In this document: one piece after another, positions 1 through 6,198 of the stretch
How the letters are laid out: the number at the start of each line of letters is the position of its first letter
Numbering within the stretch: position 1 is the stretch's first letter
Source of the DNA: Coriobacteriaceae bacterium
GTDB taxonomy: Bacteria; Actinomycetota; Coriobacteriia; Coriobacteriales; UMGS124
Direction of reading: 5' to 3'
NCBI GenBank assembly: GCA_019420325.1
Contig: JAHZHK010000071.1
Location: 421-14,163, forward strand
DNA: 13,743 nucleotides
The notes under the pieces: model-generated
Seen by the model: only the letters and a program-made list of their open reading frames with translations
Told to the model about the DNA's origin: nothing
Databases searched by the model: none
Made by a program: the position numbers and the translations under genes

Positions 1-63
1 CAATACGACGGGCTGGTTTGCCTGCTGTTTCTTGCCCGAGCGATCTCTCCTCGCCGGCACAGA

Positions 64-102
64 AAAGCCCGCGCCCCAAGGTAACCTTGAGATGCGGGCT
101 TT
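64..102 (-). terminator. Intrinsic terminator of the HsmA-family gene
   Basis: A 9-bp perfect stem (AAAGCCCGC at 64-72 against GCGGGCTTT at 94-102) encloses a second small inverted repeat, AAGGT/ACCTT. Read on the minus strand, the hairpin lies about 30 bp after the stop codon of the gene ending at 131 and runs into a short T tract (GGGCTTTTC). A similar A/T-flanked stem is present on the plus strand, so it could also stop transcription entering from the left. Confidence 0.75.
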
Positions 103-130
103 AAAAAGCGGATGCCGGTTCTTATTTGTC

Positions 131-625
131 TTACTTTGCTGCAGCCTGGCGACGGGCGGTGTTGGCCTTGATGCACAGCACGATGCCCACGGCAAGAACG
201 CCGGCGATTGCCGTGAAGCAGGCGGCAAAATCACTGAAGTGCAGGGCCGAGATACCCATGAGCAGGCCAACCACGTAGGGCACGAGCCAGAAGAGCCACA
301 CACAGATGCTCAGGCGGTGGAAGCTCTCGCGAGCCGCTTCATCGCCGCGCAGAACCACACGGGTAGCCCACAGGGCGTGGAAGAGCATGAGGGCGATGGC
401 CACAACGCCGGTAATGGCATGCAGGGGCGACATGGAACCGTCGCCACCGCTAGCGATGACAGACATGATGGTCGTACCGGTGGTATCGAAAGCCAGACCC
501 AACCAAAAGAGGGCGAGGTGGCCCTTCTTGAGAGTACCGGCGCGGCGCTCAGAAAAAACGCCGAAGGTGTAGGCGAAGAAGGCAAGGGTGATGGTCAGCG
601 TAGCGGCCAGAAGAAGCGGGCTCAT
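131..625 (-). CDS. HsmA family (TIGR03987-type) membrane protein
   Basis: This 164-residue integral membrane protein has about five predicted transmembrane segments (roughly residues 4-23, 37-58, 69-90, 104-125, 132-153). Family-like signatures are YTFGVFSERR near residue 20, KKGHLALFWLGLAFDTTGTT (residues 33-52), LHAITG (68-73), MLFHALWAT (80-88) and a later FHRLS. Histidines 36, 69, 83 and 103 sit at or near membrane edges and are plausible heme ligands. In Clostridioides difficile, HsmA is a heme-binding membrane protein that lowers heme and oxidative stress and is controlled by the MarR-type HsmR; a similar job here is inferred. The ATG at 625 is preceded by an AGGAG ribosome site 7-9 nt upstream. 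No MarR-type gene is visible nearby. The gene is monocistronic, with a terminator just downstream and a long leader region rich in TGAAC motifs. The family call comes from remembered motifs, not a search. Confidence 0.8.
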   Translation of the reverse strand: MSPLLLAATLTITLAFFAYTFGVFSERRAGTLKKGHLALFWLGLAFDTTGTTIMSVIASGGDGSMSPLHAITGVVAIALMLFHALWATRVVLRGDEAARESFHRLSICVWLFWLVPYVVGLLMGISALHFSDFAACFTAIAGVLAVGIVLCIKANTARRQAAAK

Positions 626-668
626 AGGAAGGATCTCCTAACGTAAGGTTGAGGTGGGGTGTCTGAAC

Positions 669-700
669 CAAGGGGGCCGATCGGCTTTGGCCGCCCCTTG
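669..700 (-). promoter_or_regulatory. Hairpin in the leader of the HsmA-family gene
   Basis: CAAGGGG at 669-675 pairs with CCCCTTG at 694-700, and GCC/GGC pairs extend the stem inward past a small bulge. If transcription starts in the AT-rich stretch near 800, this hairpin would form in the 5' untranslated RNA about 45 nt before the start codon. There is no T tract, so a simple terminator is unlikely. Function is unknown. Confidence 0.35.
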
Positions 701-729
701 AACGACACTCATATTCGCGCCCGGCGAGG

Positions 730-753
730 TGAACATCAACGCTGCCATGTTCA
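730..753. promoter_or_regulatory. Inverted repeat TGAACAT-N10-ATGTTCA
   Basis: Two perfect 7-bp arms, TGAACAT at 730-736 and ATGTTCA at 747-753, are separated by 10 bp. The same arms recur at 874-898 with a 9-bp spacer. The site lies about 105 bp before the start codon of the HsmA-family gene, between that gene and the AT-rich candidate promoter. It reads as a possible operator for a dimeric regulator; the regulator is unknown. Confidence 0.45.
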
Positions 754-796
754 GGCAGAATGCGAACACATTTGCGTGACAACACATTCACAACTG

Positions 797-823
797 TATA
801 TAGTACCTGGTAGTTGGCTTAAA
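797..823 (-). promoter_or_regulatory. Weak candidate promoter for the HsmA-family gene
   Basis: On the minus strand, TATATA (797-802) and the overlapping TACTAT (800-805) resemble -10 hexamers, with AT-rich sequence (TTTAAG at 818-823) upstream. The spacing to any -35-like hexamer is shorter than usual. The call rests on its being the most AT-rich spot between the two TGAACAT inverted repeats. Confidence 0.25.
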
Positions 824-873
824 ATTTTGGAGCATTAGAAAAAATCGACCGCCCTGAACACCCTGGCTGGCAC

Positions 874-898
874 CTGAACATACACGGCAAATGTTCAG
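874..898. promoter_or_regulatory. Inverted repeat CTGAACAT-N9-ATGTTCAG
   Basis: This is a perfect 8-bp inverted repeat: CTGAACAT at 874-881 and ATGTTCAG at 891-898. A further CCTGAACA at 853-860 lies exactly 20 bp before the CCTGAACA at 873-880, two helical turns on the same face. It lies upstream of the candidate promoter of the HsmA-family gene and matches the arms of the 730-753 site. Confidence 0.45.
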
Positions 899-1239
899 TG
901 GCACACGGCCTGAACCTGAGTTCAACCACGTTCCTTCGACTGCGGCGCATCTGAGCACAGGCGACAGCTTTCGATGATCCGTGCCCTCCTCGATTCCAAG
1001 TGCCTGCCAGTGTGCGCCTGAACACAGGAGTTATTTTTCAGCGAGCCTTCACGGCGGGTGAAATGGGGGTCAAGGCTTGGTGCGCCTAAACACAAACAGC
1101 GCTTTTCAGTGGACTCACAAGACTCCCTACGCACGGGGTTCCAGACGACTCTCGGAACAGCCGGTCGGGCCACCTCTCCCATGATCGCCCCGTGGTGAGC
1201 TCCGGCACCTTTCCGGATAGCTCGCCTGCCAGCGCCAGA

Positions 1240-1851
1240 TTAAAAACGCGAGAAAACCAGCCATCCCACGTACACGACGCACACAATAACGGAAGCGCTC
1301 CAGATGAGCGCGTTTGCAAAGCCGTCAGCACGGCATACGTCGAGGCACACGCGCGTCTTGAGGGGAAAGAACAGCTGCATTGATCCCTTGGGAGCTTTGT
1401 TGAGCAGGTCAAGGATAAGATGGCTGCACAAACCGATGCCAAATGCAGGCGCAATCTGCGGCCAAAGCAAGCAGACCGCCACATACCACAGCGCGCAGCC
1501 CACAATTGAGTGCGTGAATGTACGGTGGGCCGTGAAGGAGCCGAACAACGTAACGCCGGCAAAAAGAGCTGCGCCCACGACAGAAGCAGGCCCCATCTCG
1601 GGGGCAATTGCCCGAAGGGCCGCGGCCCTGGGGAGCACCTCCGCTAGAAAGCGATTCGCAAATGCAAGCGCCGCTACGCACACGCTTACGATTGCCCCTC
1701 GTACGAGCTTGGCCCCTCGCACATCTATGTCGCTGATCCATCCACCGAGAGCCCCGCCAAGCAAAGCGCACGCTAGCGGCGCGATCGACACAGGCTGCAG
1801 CACCAACAGCGAGGCCGCCATACCCGCGCTCACATGAGTCTTTCCAAGCAT
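1240..1851 (-). CDS. YdjM/DUF457-family membrane-bound putative metal-dependent hydrolase
   Basis: This 203-residue protein fits the YdjM-like family (DUF457), putative membrane-bound metal-dependent hydrolases. Candidate metal-binding residues fall in the usual order: H6 in the N-terminal GKTH, D41 and D43 in WISDIDVRG, H109 and H114 in AHRTFTHS, then H144 and D148 in CSHLILDLLN, followed by PKGSMQLFFPLKTRV. Four or five hydrophobic segments surround these motifs. An upstream in-frame ATG at 1887 would add 12 residues, but GGAGG sits 6 nt before the ATG at 1851, so the shorter form is preferred. E. coli YdjM is LexA-regulated; no clear LexA box is seen upstream of this gene. The substrate is unknown. 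Neighbours do not suggest a partner. Confidence 0.8.
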   Translation of the reverse strand: MLGKTHVSAGMAASLLVLQPVSIAPLACALLGGALGGWISDIDVRGAKLVRGAIVSVCVAALAFANRFLAEVLPRAAALRAIAPEMGPASVVGAALFAGVTLFGSFTAHRTFTHSIVGCALWYVAVCLLWPQIAPAFGIGLCSHLILDLLNKAPKGSMQLFFPLKTRVCLDVCRADGFANALIWSASVIVCVVYVGWLVFSRF

Positions 1852-2024
1852 GGCCGCACCTCCCCTGTCGTCTCTCCCAGCGAACACGTTGACGCAGCGG
1901 ACTCACGGCCCCCATGCGCAGCGATCATCATACACGTCAGGGGCCTTGCACACGAACAGCCGCCTGATGGGTATGGCGCGCGTTTCAGTCTAGGGCAGCA
2001 ACAAAAGACGCCCATCCCCCTTGC

Positions 2025-2086
2025 CCAGGAAGCAGGAACGAAACGTACGCACTCGTCCAGGAAGCAAGACAACGAAACGCACGCAC
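2025..2086. repeat. Two imperfect direct repeats
   Basis: CCAGGAAGCA occurs at 2025-2034 and again at 2057-2066, and ACGAAACGTACGCAC at 2038-2052 recurs as ACGAAACGCACGCAC at 2072-2086. The second copy has a 2-bp longer middle. The pair sits just upstream of the -10-like hexamer of the DIP1984-family gene. It may be a regulator site or simply a local duplication. Confidence 0.5.
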
Positions 2087-2112
2087 ATAAGCGCAGGCTG
2101 TCATCAGCAGGG

Positions 2113-2118
2113 TACAAT
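2113..2118 (+). promoter_or_regulatory. Candidate -10 element TACAAT of the DIP1984-family gene
   Basis: TACAAT lies 44 nt before the ATG at 2157. No TTGACA-like -35 is seen at 16-18 bp. The same hexamer lies at nearly the same distance from two other plus-strand genes here (3207 and 10664), which raises confidence slightly. Confidence 0.4.
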
Positions 2119-2156
2119 GCCCCTGAGATAGCCAGCTAACAGGAGGTTTGCAGCCT

Positions 2157-2609
2157 ATGAAACTTGCCCAAGCCCTGGCCGATCGAGCGGCCGCACAACA
2201 GCGCATCGAGCAGCTTCGCTCGCGATTGGCAGCCAATGCGAAAGTCCAGCAAGGCGAAGAGCCGGCCGAGAATCCCCAGGAGCTCTTGGCTCAGCTCGAC
2301 CAAACAACGGTGCAGCTCGACGAGCTTATCGCCCGCATCAACCTGACCAACGCGCAGACTACGGCCGATGGGCAGACTCTTACCCAGTTGCTCGCCCATC
2401 GCGACTGTCTGCGGCTCAAGGTCGGGGTCCTGCGCGATTTCCTGGACAGCGCCAGCGCCACGGTGATGCGCGCCACTCACTCCGAAATCAAGATTCTGCC
2501 CTCCGTGGCCGTGGCCCCGCTCCAGAAGCAGGTCGACGCCCTTTCGAAGGAACTGCGTGAGCTGGAAGGCAGGATTCAAGAGCTCAACTGGACAACTGAA
2601 CTTATATAG
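2157..2609 (+). CDS. DIP1984 family protein (DUF6847-type)
   Basis: This 150-residue soluble protein is mostly helical, with predicted coiled-coil stretches at about residues 1-30 and 120-145. It resembles the DIP1984 family, sometimes labelled septicolysin-like: N-terminal MKLAQALADRAAAQQRIEQL, then PAENPQELLAQLDQ, then LDELIARINLTNAQT, then a middle part reading LAHRDCLRLKVGVLRDFLDS and a C-terminal ELRELEGRIQELNW. The biochemical role of the family is not established. The ATG at 2157 is chosen because AGGAGG (2141-2146) lies 10 nt upstream; a TTG at 2148 is too close to that site. The gene stands alone, with a TACAAT element upstream and no clear terminator after it. Confidence 0.8.
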   Translation: MKLAQALADRAAAQQRIEQLRSRLAANAKVQQGEEPAENPQELLAQLDQTTVQLDELIARINLTNAQTTADGQTLTQLLAHRDCLRLKVGVLRDFLDSASATVMRATHSEIKILPSVAVAPLQKQVDALSKELRELEGRIQELNWTTELI

Positions 2610-3251
2610 ATATACGAAGGCTGCTTCGTCGCAATGACATAAGCGGCCTTGCAGGCGGCGACCATTGGCTGCCTGCGAATTTGTCTGTCCCAACAGTCGG
2701 TATCCGCAGGCGGGCGAGCGCATCTCCCGCGGCTGAGAATGAGCCGCACTCATGGCAGCGCGGCTGGGCCTGCGCCACAACACACAAACGCCCAGCACAA
2801 TGCACATGCGCAGCTTTCTATTGAGCATGTTTACTACCGTCGCGCTGACGCCTGTGGAGAGGGTGGGTTCGGGGACCTGCTGAGACAGACAAAGCCAAGA
2901 GACCGCGCCGCCACTTCTCCCCCAAGCTGTAAGCCTGCAAAACAGACATCGGGAAACTCTGGTAAGTACGGCGCAAGAAAGCTGGCAGCAAAGCAAGTTT
3001 CGGAGTAGTCTCGGGGTTCCCGTGGGGGCCCCGGACGTTTTTTCGGACGTCGTGCTGCGCAATATGGCCGAGTTGCCCTTGTGCCGCCTGATTGCCTTCC
3101 ACCTCAGCGCCTTCTTGACCTTCTCGCTCCCGCACCACTTAATCTAGGCATCCAGACTGCGCGAGAACTCGTTGGTGTTCCAGGGCGCATGGGCCTTCTG
3201 CCTCGCTACAATGGCAGGCGTGGTTATTTGGATACATGGGAGAGGACCCGT
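2610..3251. other. 642-bp region without a convincing gene
   Basis: No gene can be supported. Several frames are open on both strands (for example minus 2602-2805 and 2818-3138), but none has a good ribosome site, a recognisable motif or a sensible boundary. A short plus frame ending at 3147 contains a hydrophobic run (CRLIAFHLSAFLTF) and could be the remnant of a membrane-protein end. The final 50 bp hold the candidate promoter and ribosome site of the aldo/keto reductase. Confidence 0.4.
3207..3212 (+). promoter_or_regulatory. Candidate -10 element TACAAT of the aldo/keto reductase gene
   Basis: TACAAT lies 45 nt before the ATG at 3252, in the context CGCTACAATGG. No consensus -35 is visible. 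The spacing matches the equivalent elements at 2113 and 10664. Confidence 0.4.
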
Positions 3252-4379
3252 ATGACCGACATGAAGAAGCTCGGCTTTGGCTGCATGCGTCTGCCGCTGA
3301 CCAACCCGGCAGACCCCACTTCGATTGATGTACCGCTCGTAAGCCAGATGGTGGACGAGTATCTCGCCGCCGGTTTCACTTACTTCGACAACCTGTATTT
3401 CTACCACAAGCGCGCCAGCGAGGGAGCCATGCGCAAGGCTCTCGTGGAGCGCTACGACCGCGACGCCTACGTGCTGGCCGACAAGCTGCCCAGCGCCCTC
3501 ATCAAACAGGATGGCGACCAGGAGCGCATCTTCGAGGAGCAGTTTGAGAAGTGCGGCGTGGAGTACTTCGACTACTACCTGCTGCATGCCCTCGGCGGCC
3601 AGAACACCATCAACACCGATCGCGCCGACTCGTGGAACTTCCTGCGCAAGCAGCGCGACGCCGGCAAGATTAAGTGCCTGGGCTTCTCGTACCACTACAA
3701 CGCCGAGTACCTCGACGAACTGCTCGACCGCTGGCCCGACGCCGAATTCGTGCAGCTGCAGATCAACTACCTCGACTGGGAAGACGGGGGCATCCAGGCT
3801 CGCAAAAACTACGAGGTGTGCCGCAAGCACGGTAAGCCCGTCTTCGTGATGGAGCCCATCAAGGGCGGCGCACTTGCGGCCGACCTGCCCGCCGAGGCCG
3901 TGGACATCCTTCGAGCCGCCGACGCAAACGCCTCCCTGGCCTCTTGGGCCGTGCGATTTGCCGCCAGCCTGCCAGGCGTGGAGATGGTGCTCTCCGGCAT
4001 GTCCAACCTCGAGCAATTGCGCGACAACATCTCCTACATGGCCGACTTCAAGCCGCTGACCGACGACGAGATGAATATGCTGCACCATGTGGGCGACCTC
4101 GTGCGCCAGAACATCGCCGTCCCCTGCACGTCGTGCCGCTACTGCGTGCAGCACTGCCCCAAGAACATCGCCATTCCCGAGTACTTCTCGCTGTACAACG
4201 CCGAGAAGCGCACGCGTAGCCGCGACTTCTCCACGCAGGGCATGATCTACCGCGGCTGGAACAACGACCACGGCAAGGCAAGCGACTGCATCGAGTGTCG
4301 CGCCTGCGAGCGTGCCTGTCCTCAGCACCTGCCCATCGTCGATTACCTCAAGCTCGTCGCCGAGACGTTCGAGGGGTAG
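3252..4379 (+). CDS. Aldo/keto reductase with C-terminal 2x[4Fe-4S] ferredoxin domain
   Basis: This 375-residue protein is an aldo/keto reductase barrel fused to a ferredoxin-like tail. The barrel opens with KKLGFGCMRLPL, and the likely catalytic set is D46 and Y51 (in YFDNLYFYHKRASE), K78 (LADKLP) and H112 (YLLHALGG). GFSYH and LSGMSNLEQL follow as in the family. The tail carries two CX2CX2CX3CP motifs, starting at C292 (CTSCRYCVQHCP) and C346 (CIECRACERACP), each able to hold one [4Fe-4S] cluster. Such fusions are common in anaerobes and are thought to couple carbonyl reduction to ferredoxin-type electron carriers; the substrate is unknown. A longer in-frame start at 3081 is rejected: AGAGGA sits 5 nt before the ATG at 3252 and conservation begins there. 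A second ATG three codons later is possible. It is monocistronic, ended by a strong hairpin. Confidence 0.9.
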   Translation: MTDMKKLGFGCMRLPLTNPADPTSIDVPLVSQMVDEYLAAGFTYFDNLYFYHKRASEGAMRKALVERYDRDAYVLADKLPSALIKQDGDQERIFEEQFEKCGVEYFDYYLLHALGGQNTINTDRADSWNFLRKQRDAGKIKCLGFSYHYNAEYLDELLDRWPDAEFVQLQINYLDWEDGGIQARKNYEVCRKHGKPVFVMEPIKGGALAADLPAEAVDILRAADANASLASWAVRFAASLPGVEMVLSGMSNLEQLRDNISYMADFKPLTDDEMNMLHHVGDLVRQNIAVPCTSCRYCVQHCPKNIAIPEYFSLYNAEKRTRSRDFSTQGMIYRGWNNDHGKASDCIECRACERACPQHLPIVDYLKLVAETFEG

Positions 4380-4397
4380 CGGCACCCCAGAAATCGA

Positions 4398-4438
4398 GCG
4401 AGGCCCCCGGCGCTGTCAGGTGACGTCGGGGGCCTCGC
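4398..4438 (+). terminator. Strong hairpin after the aldo/keto reductase gene
   Basis: A 12-bp perfect GC-rich stem (GCGAGGCCCCCG at 4398-4409, CGGGGGCCTCGC at 4427-4438) with a 17-nt loop begins 18 bp after the stop codon. The run of T residues after it is weak (ACTGTTTG), so termination may be partial. It separates this gene from the radical SAM gene. Confidence 0.7.
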
Positions 4439-4479
4439 ACTGTTTGACCATGCGGGAGCCTAGCTGCAAGCCAGGCAAC

Positions 4480-4495
4480 CCATGATGCATCATGG
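4480..4495. promoter_or_regulatory. Perfect 16-bp palindrome upstream of the radical SAM gene
   Basis: CCATGATGCATCATGG is fully self-complementary with no spacer. It ends 29 bp before the ATG at 4525 and just before a TATAGC (4499-4504) that could be a -10 element. The position fits an operator for a dimeric repressor; no regulator gene is next to it. Confidence 0.4.
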
Positions 4496-4524
4496 CGGGT
4501 ATAGCACTGTTTTTGGAGGATTGC

Positions 4525-5985
4525 ATGCTGTTCGGCACAATCGACGAAGCCCTGCGCGCATCGCACGGTAAGACCGGCGCGTACGGCGTGCCTCAAAATG
4601 CGCGCAGCTATGCGCAGACCTACCGCGAGATCCGCGCCGACTTCCTCGAGGCGGTGGGACAGTTTGGCCTGGATGTAGCCCCCGAGGAGCAAGCAGGTCT
4701 CAGCCCCTTCTCGGCCGAGGTGGACCAGATGGCGCAGGCGGGGCTGCACGTGGAGAATGCCCGCAGCAGCCTGTGGCTCAACTGGATTTCGCCTGCGTGC
4801 CTGGCCTGCCGCAAGGCTGTGGGCACGCAGACGTTCCTCACCTCCACCCAGTGCCCCAAGAAGTGCTTCTTCTGCTTCAACCCCAACCAGGAGAACTACG
4901 CCTATTACCAGACGCACGTGCGCAACATAGCCGCTGACCTCGAAGCCGAACATGCCCATGGTGTTCGACTGCAGCACCTAGCCGTTACAGGTGGCGAGCC
5001 ACTTCTGCACAAGCGCGAGCTTTTCACGTTCCTTGAGCGTGCGCGCGAGCTGTACCCCAACGCGTACACGCGCCTGTACACCTGCGGCGAGGGCATGGAC
5101 GCGCAGACAGCGCGCGAGCTGCGTGAGGCGGGCCTCAACGAGGTGCGTTTCAGCATCAAGACGCAGGAGTCAGCCACCCTGAGACAGCGCACGCTCGACA
5201 TGCTGGAAAGTTGCGTAGGCGTGTTCGACGCCACCATGGTGGAGATGCCCGTCATGCCCGATGAGCTGGGGCTCATGCAGGATTTGCTCATTGAGCTGGA
5301 CAAACGCGGCGCGACCGGCATTAACCTGCTTGAACTGTGCTTCCCCTTCAACAATGCGGCCGCATTCGCGCGACGCGGCTACCGCATCAAGCACGAACCG
5401 TACCGCGTGCCTTACGACTACTGGTATGCGGGCGGCCTGCCCATCGAAGGAAGCGAGGAGGCCTGCATCCGGCTCCTGTCGTTTGCCATTGAGCGCGAGC
5501 TGCGCATGGGCGTGCACTACTGCTCGCTGGAGAACAAGCTCACCGGCCAGATATACCAGCAGAACGCGCCTTTCAAGCAGGCCTTCCCTCCGCGCGAGTA
5601 CGCGCAGCGCGGTCACTTCCTTGCCTGCGCGCACCTCTTTGGAGCCGATGCCGCAGCAGCGCGGCGCATTCTTGCTGGCAGTAGGTGGCCCGACTCCACA
5701 GGCAGTCTGGCGCGTCCCGGCCAGGCTGACATCGCAGCCAACACGGCAGCGTTCGGACGAGCCGACAGCGCAAGCAACACGGCGGCCGTCGGGCAATCGG
5801 ACGAACTCGAGCTTGCCCCCAGCGACATTGCCCTGCTCGCAGGCGAGCTTCCCCATGCACTCGTGGCCATCGGGCTGGGAGTGGTGGAGGAGCGCCCGGA
5901 CGGCCGCGTGCTGCGCGAGCTCGACGCGCGCTACACCACCCCGAGCCTCTTCGACCTGGCAGACCTGCAGGTAGATACGATGTAG
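4525..5985 (+). CDS. Radical SAM protein of unknown function
   Basis: This 486-residue protein has a radical SAM core. C110-X3-C114-X2-C117 (CPKKCFFC) should bind the catalytic [4Fe-4S] cluster, and TGGEP at 155-159 is the usual SAM-contact motif. Just before it, C92 and C95 (PACLACRK) form an extra CX2C pair, as seen in radical SAM proteins that open with a cysteine knuckle. An RFSIKT segment and VEMPVMPDE follow as in activase-like members. Near residues 402-425 two 12-residue repeats (DIAANTAAFGRA, DSASNTAAVGQS) form a linker to a short C-terminal domain (about residues 430-486). The substrate is not recognised. The start is the ATG with GGAGG 6 nt upstream; an in-frame ATG 11 codons earlier overlaps the palindrome and has no ribosome site. 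It is transcribed after the aldo/keto reductase but separated from it by a hairpin. Confidence 0.85.
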   Translation: MLFGTIDEALRASHGKTGAYGVPQNARSYAQTYREIRADFLEAVGQFGLDVAPEEQAGLSPFSAEVDQMAQAGLHVENARSSLWLNWISPACLACRKAVGTQTFLTSTQCPKKCFFCFNPNQENYAYYQTHVRNIAADLEAEHAHGVRLQHLAVTGGEPLLHKRELFTFLERARELYPNAYTRLYTCGEGMDAQTARELREAGLNEVRFSIKTQESATLRQRTLDMLESCVGVFDATMVEMPVMPDELGLMQDLLIELDKRGATGINLLELCFPFNNAAAFARRGYRIKHEPYRVPYDYWYAGGLPIEGSEEACIRLLSFAIERELRMGVHYCSLENKLTGQIYQQNAPFKQAFPPREYAQRGHFLACAHLFGADAAAARRILAGSRWPDSTGSLARPGQADIAANTAAFGRADSASNTAAVGQSDELELAPSDIALLAGELPHALVAIGLGVVEERPDGRVLRELDARYTTPSLFDLADLQVDTM

Positions 5986-6096
5986 GCACGGCAACGTGTC
6001 TTGATTGCGGCACTGCTGGACGCCGTAACCCTCGCCCCGCATGCCCGCCTCCCAGCACGTCCTCACGGGCCGCTCGCCAGTTCCCTCCTCGCCCAC

Positions 6097-6148
6097 CAAA
6101 AAGCCCCCGTGCCCAGCGGCTCTGTGAGAGGCGCGGACACGGGGGCTT
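6097..6148 (-). terminator. Terminator of the torD-dmsA-dmsB-like operon
   Basis: An 11-bp perfect stem, AAGCCCCCGTG (6101-6111) and CACGGGGGCTT (6138-6148), lies about 50 bp beyond the stop codon of the ferredoxin-subunit gene. On the minus strand it is followed by a T5 run, so it is oriented for that operon. Because the radical SAM gene converges on it from the left, it may work in both directions. Confidence 0.8.
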
Positions 6149-6198
6149 GTGCGTGACATCGGGGGATGTCGTGGCCTTGCTGAGGCGTCAGAGCAGAC

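Larger units (their letters stand above)
626..1239. other. 614-bp intergenic region with TGAAC half-site cluster
   Basis: No convincing gene is seen here. The stretch lies between the 3' end of the DUF457-family gene and the 5' end of the HsmA-family gene, both on the minus strand. It contains ten TGAAC/GTTCA pentamers between 664 and 1024, two of them paired as inverted repeats at 730-753 and 874-898, one spaced as GAAC-N4-GTTC at 912-923, and an AT-rich stretch at about 797-845 that could hold the promoter of the HsmA-family gene. Open frames across it are short, mutually overlapping and lack recognisable protein features. Confidence 0.6.
1852..2156. other. 305-bp divergent intergenic region
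   Basis: This region separates the minus-strand DUF457-family gene from the plus-strand DIP1984-family gene. On the minus strand TATGAT (1927-1932) could be a -10 element for the DUF457-family gene, with no good -35. On the plus strand TACAAT (2113-2118) could serve the DIP1984-family gene. Between them lies an imperfect direct repeat of about 30 bp at 2025-2086. No gene is seen. Confidence 0.5.

Noticed and set aside
1..63. Partial gene at the left edge
   Set aside because: All three plus frames are open for only a few dozen bases and have no recognisable sequence; frames 1 and 3 stop inside the terminator hairpin. There is too little sequence to support a call.
32..646. Plus-strand 204-residue open frame opposite the HsmA-family gene
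   Set aside because: It is antisense to a recognisable membrane protein that has a ribosome site and terminator; its translation is low-complexity His/Glu/Gly-rich sequence without motifs.
1894..1904. LexA box upstream of the DUF457-family gene
   Set aside because: A GAAC and a GTT occur close together here (GAACACGTT) but the spacing is too short for a GAAC-N4-GTTC site.
2602..2805. Minus-strand 67-residue open frame with CHECG
   Set aside because: A single CX2C is not enough for a zinc-finger call, there is no good ribosome site, and the frame overlaps the end of the DIP1984-family gene. It may be part of a repeated intergenic sequence, but this cannot be tested here.
2136..3062. Minus-strand 308-residue open frame
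   Set aside because: Its C-terminal half is antisense to the DIP1984-family gene, and the rest has no recognisable features or ribosome site.
3144..4385. Minus-strand 413-residue open frame
   Set aside because: It lies antisense to the aldo/keto reductase, whose catalytic and ferredoxin motifs are clear; the antisense translation is Val/His/Leu-biased as expected from high-GC mirror frames.
5170..6159. Minus-strand 329-residue open frame
   Set aside because: It is antisense to the radical SAM gene, runs through the terminator stem, and has no recognisable protein features.
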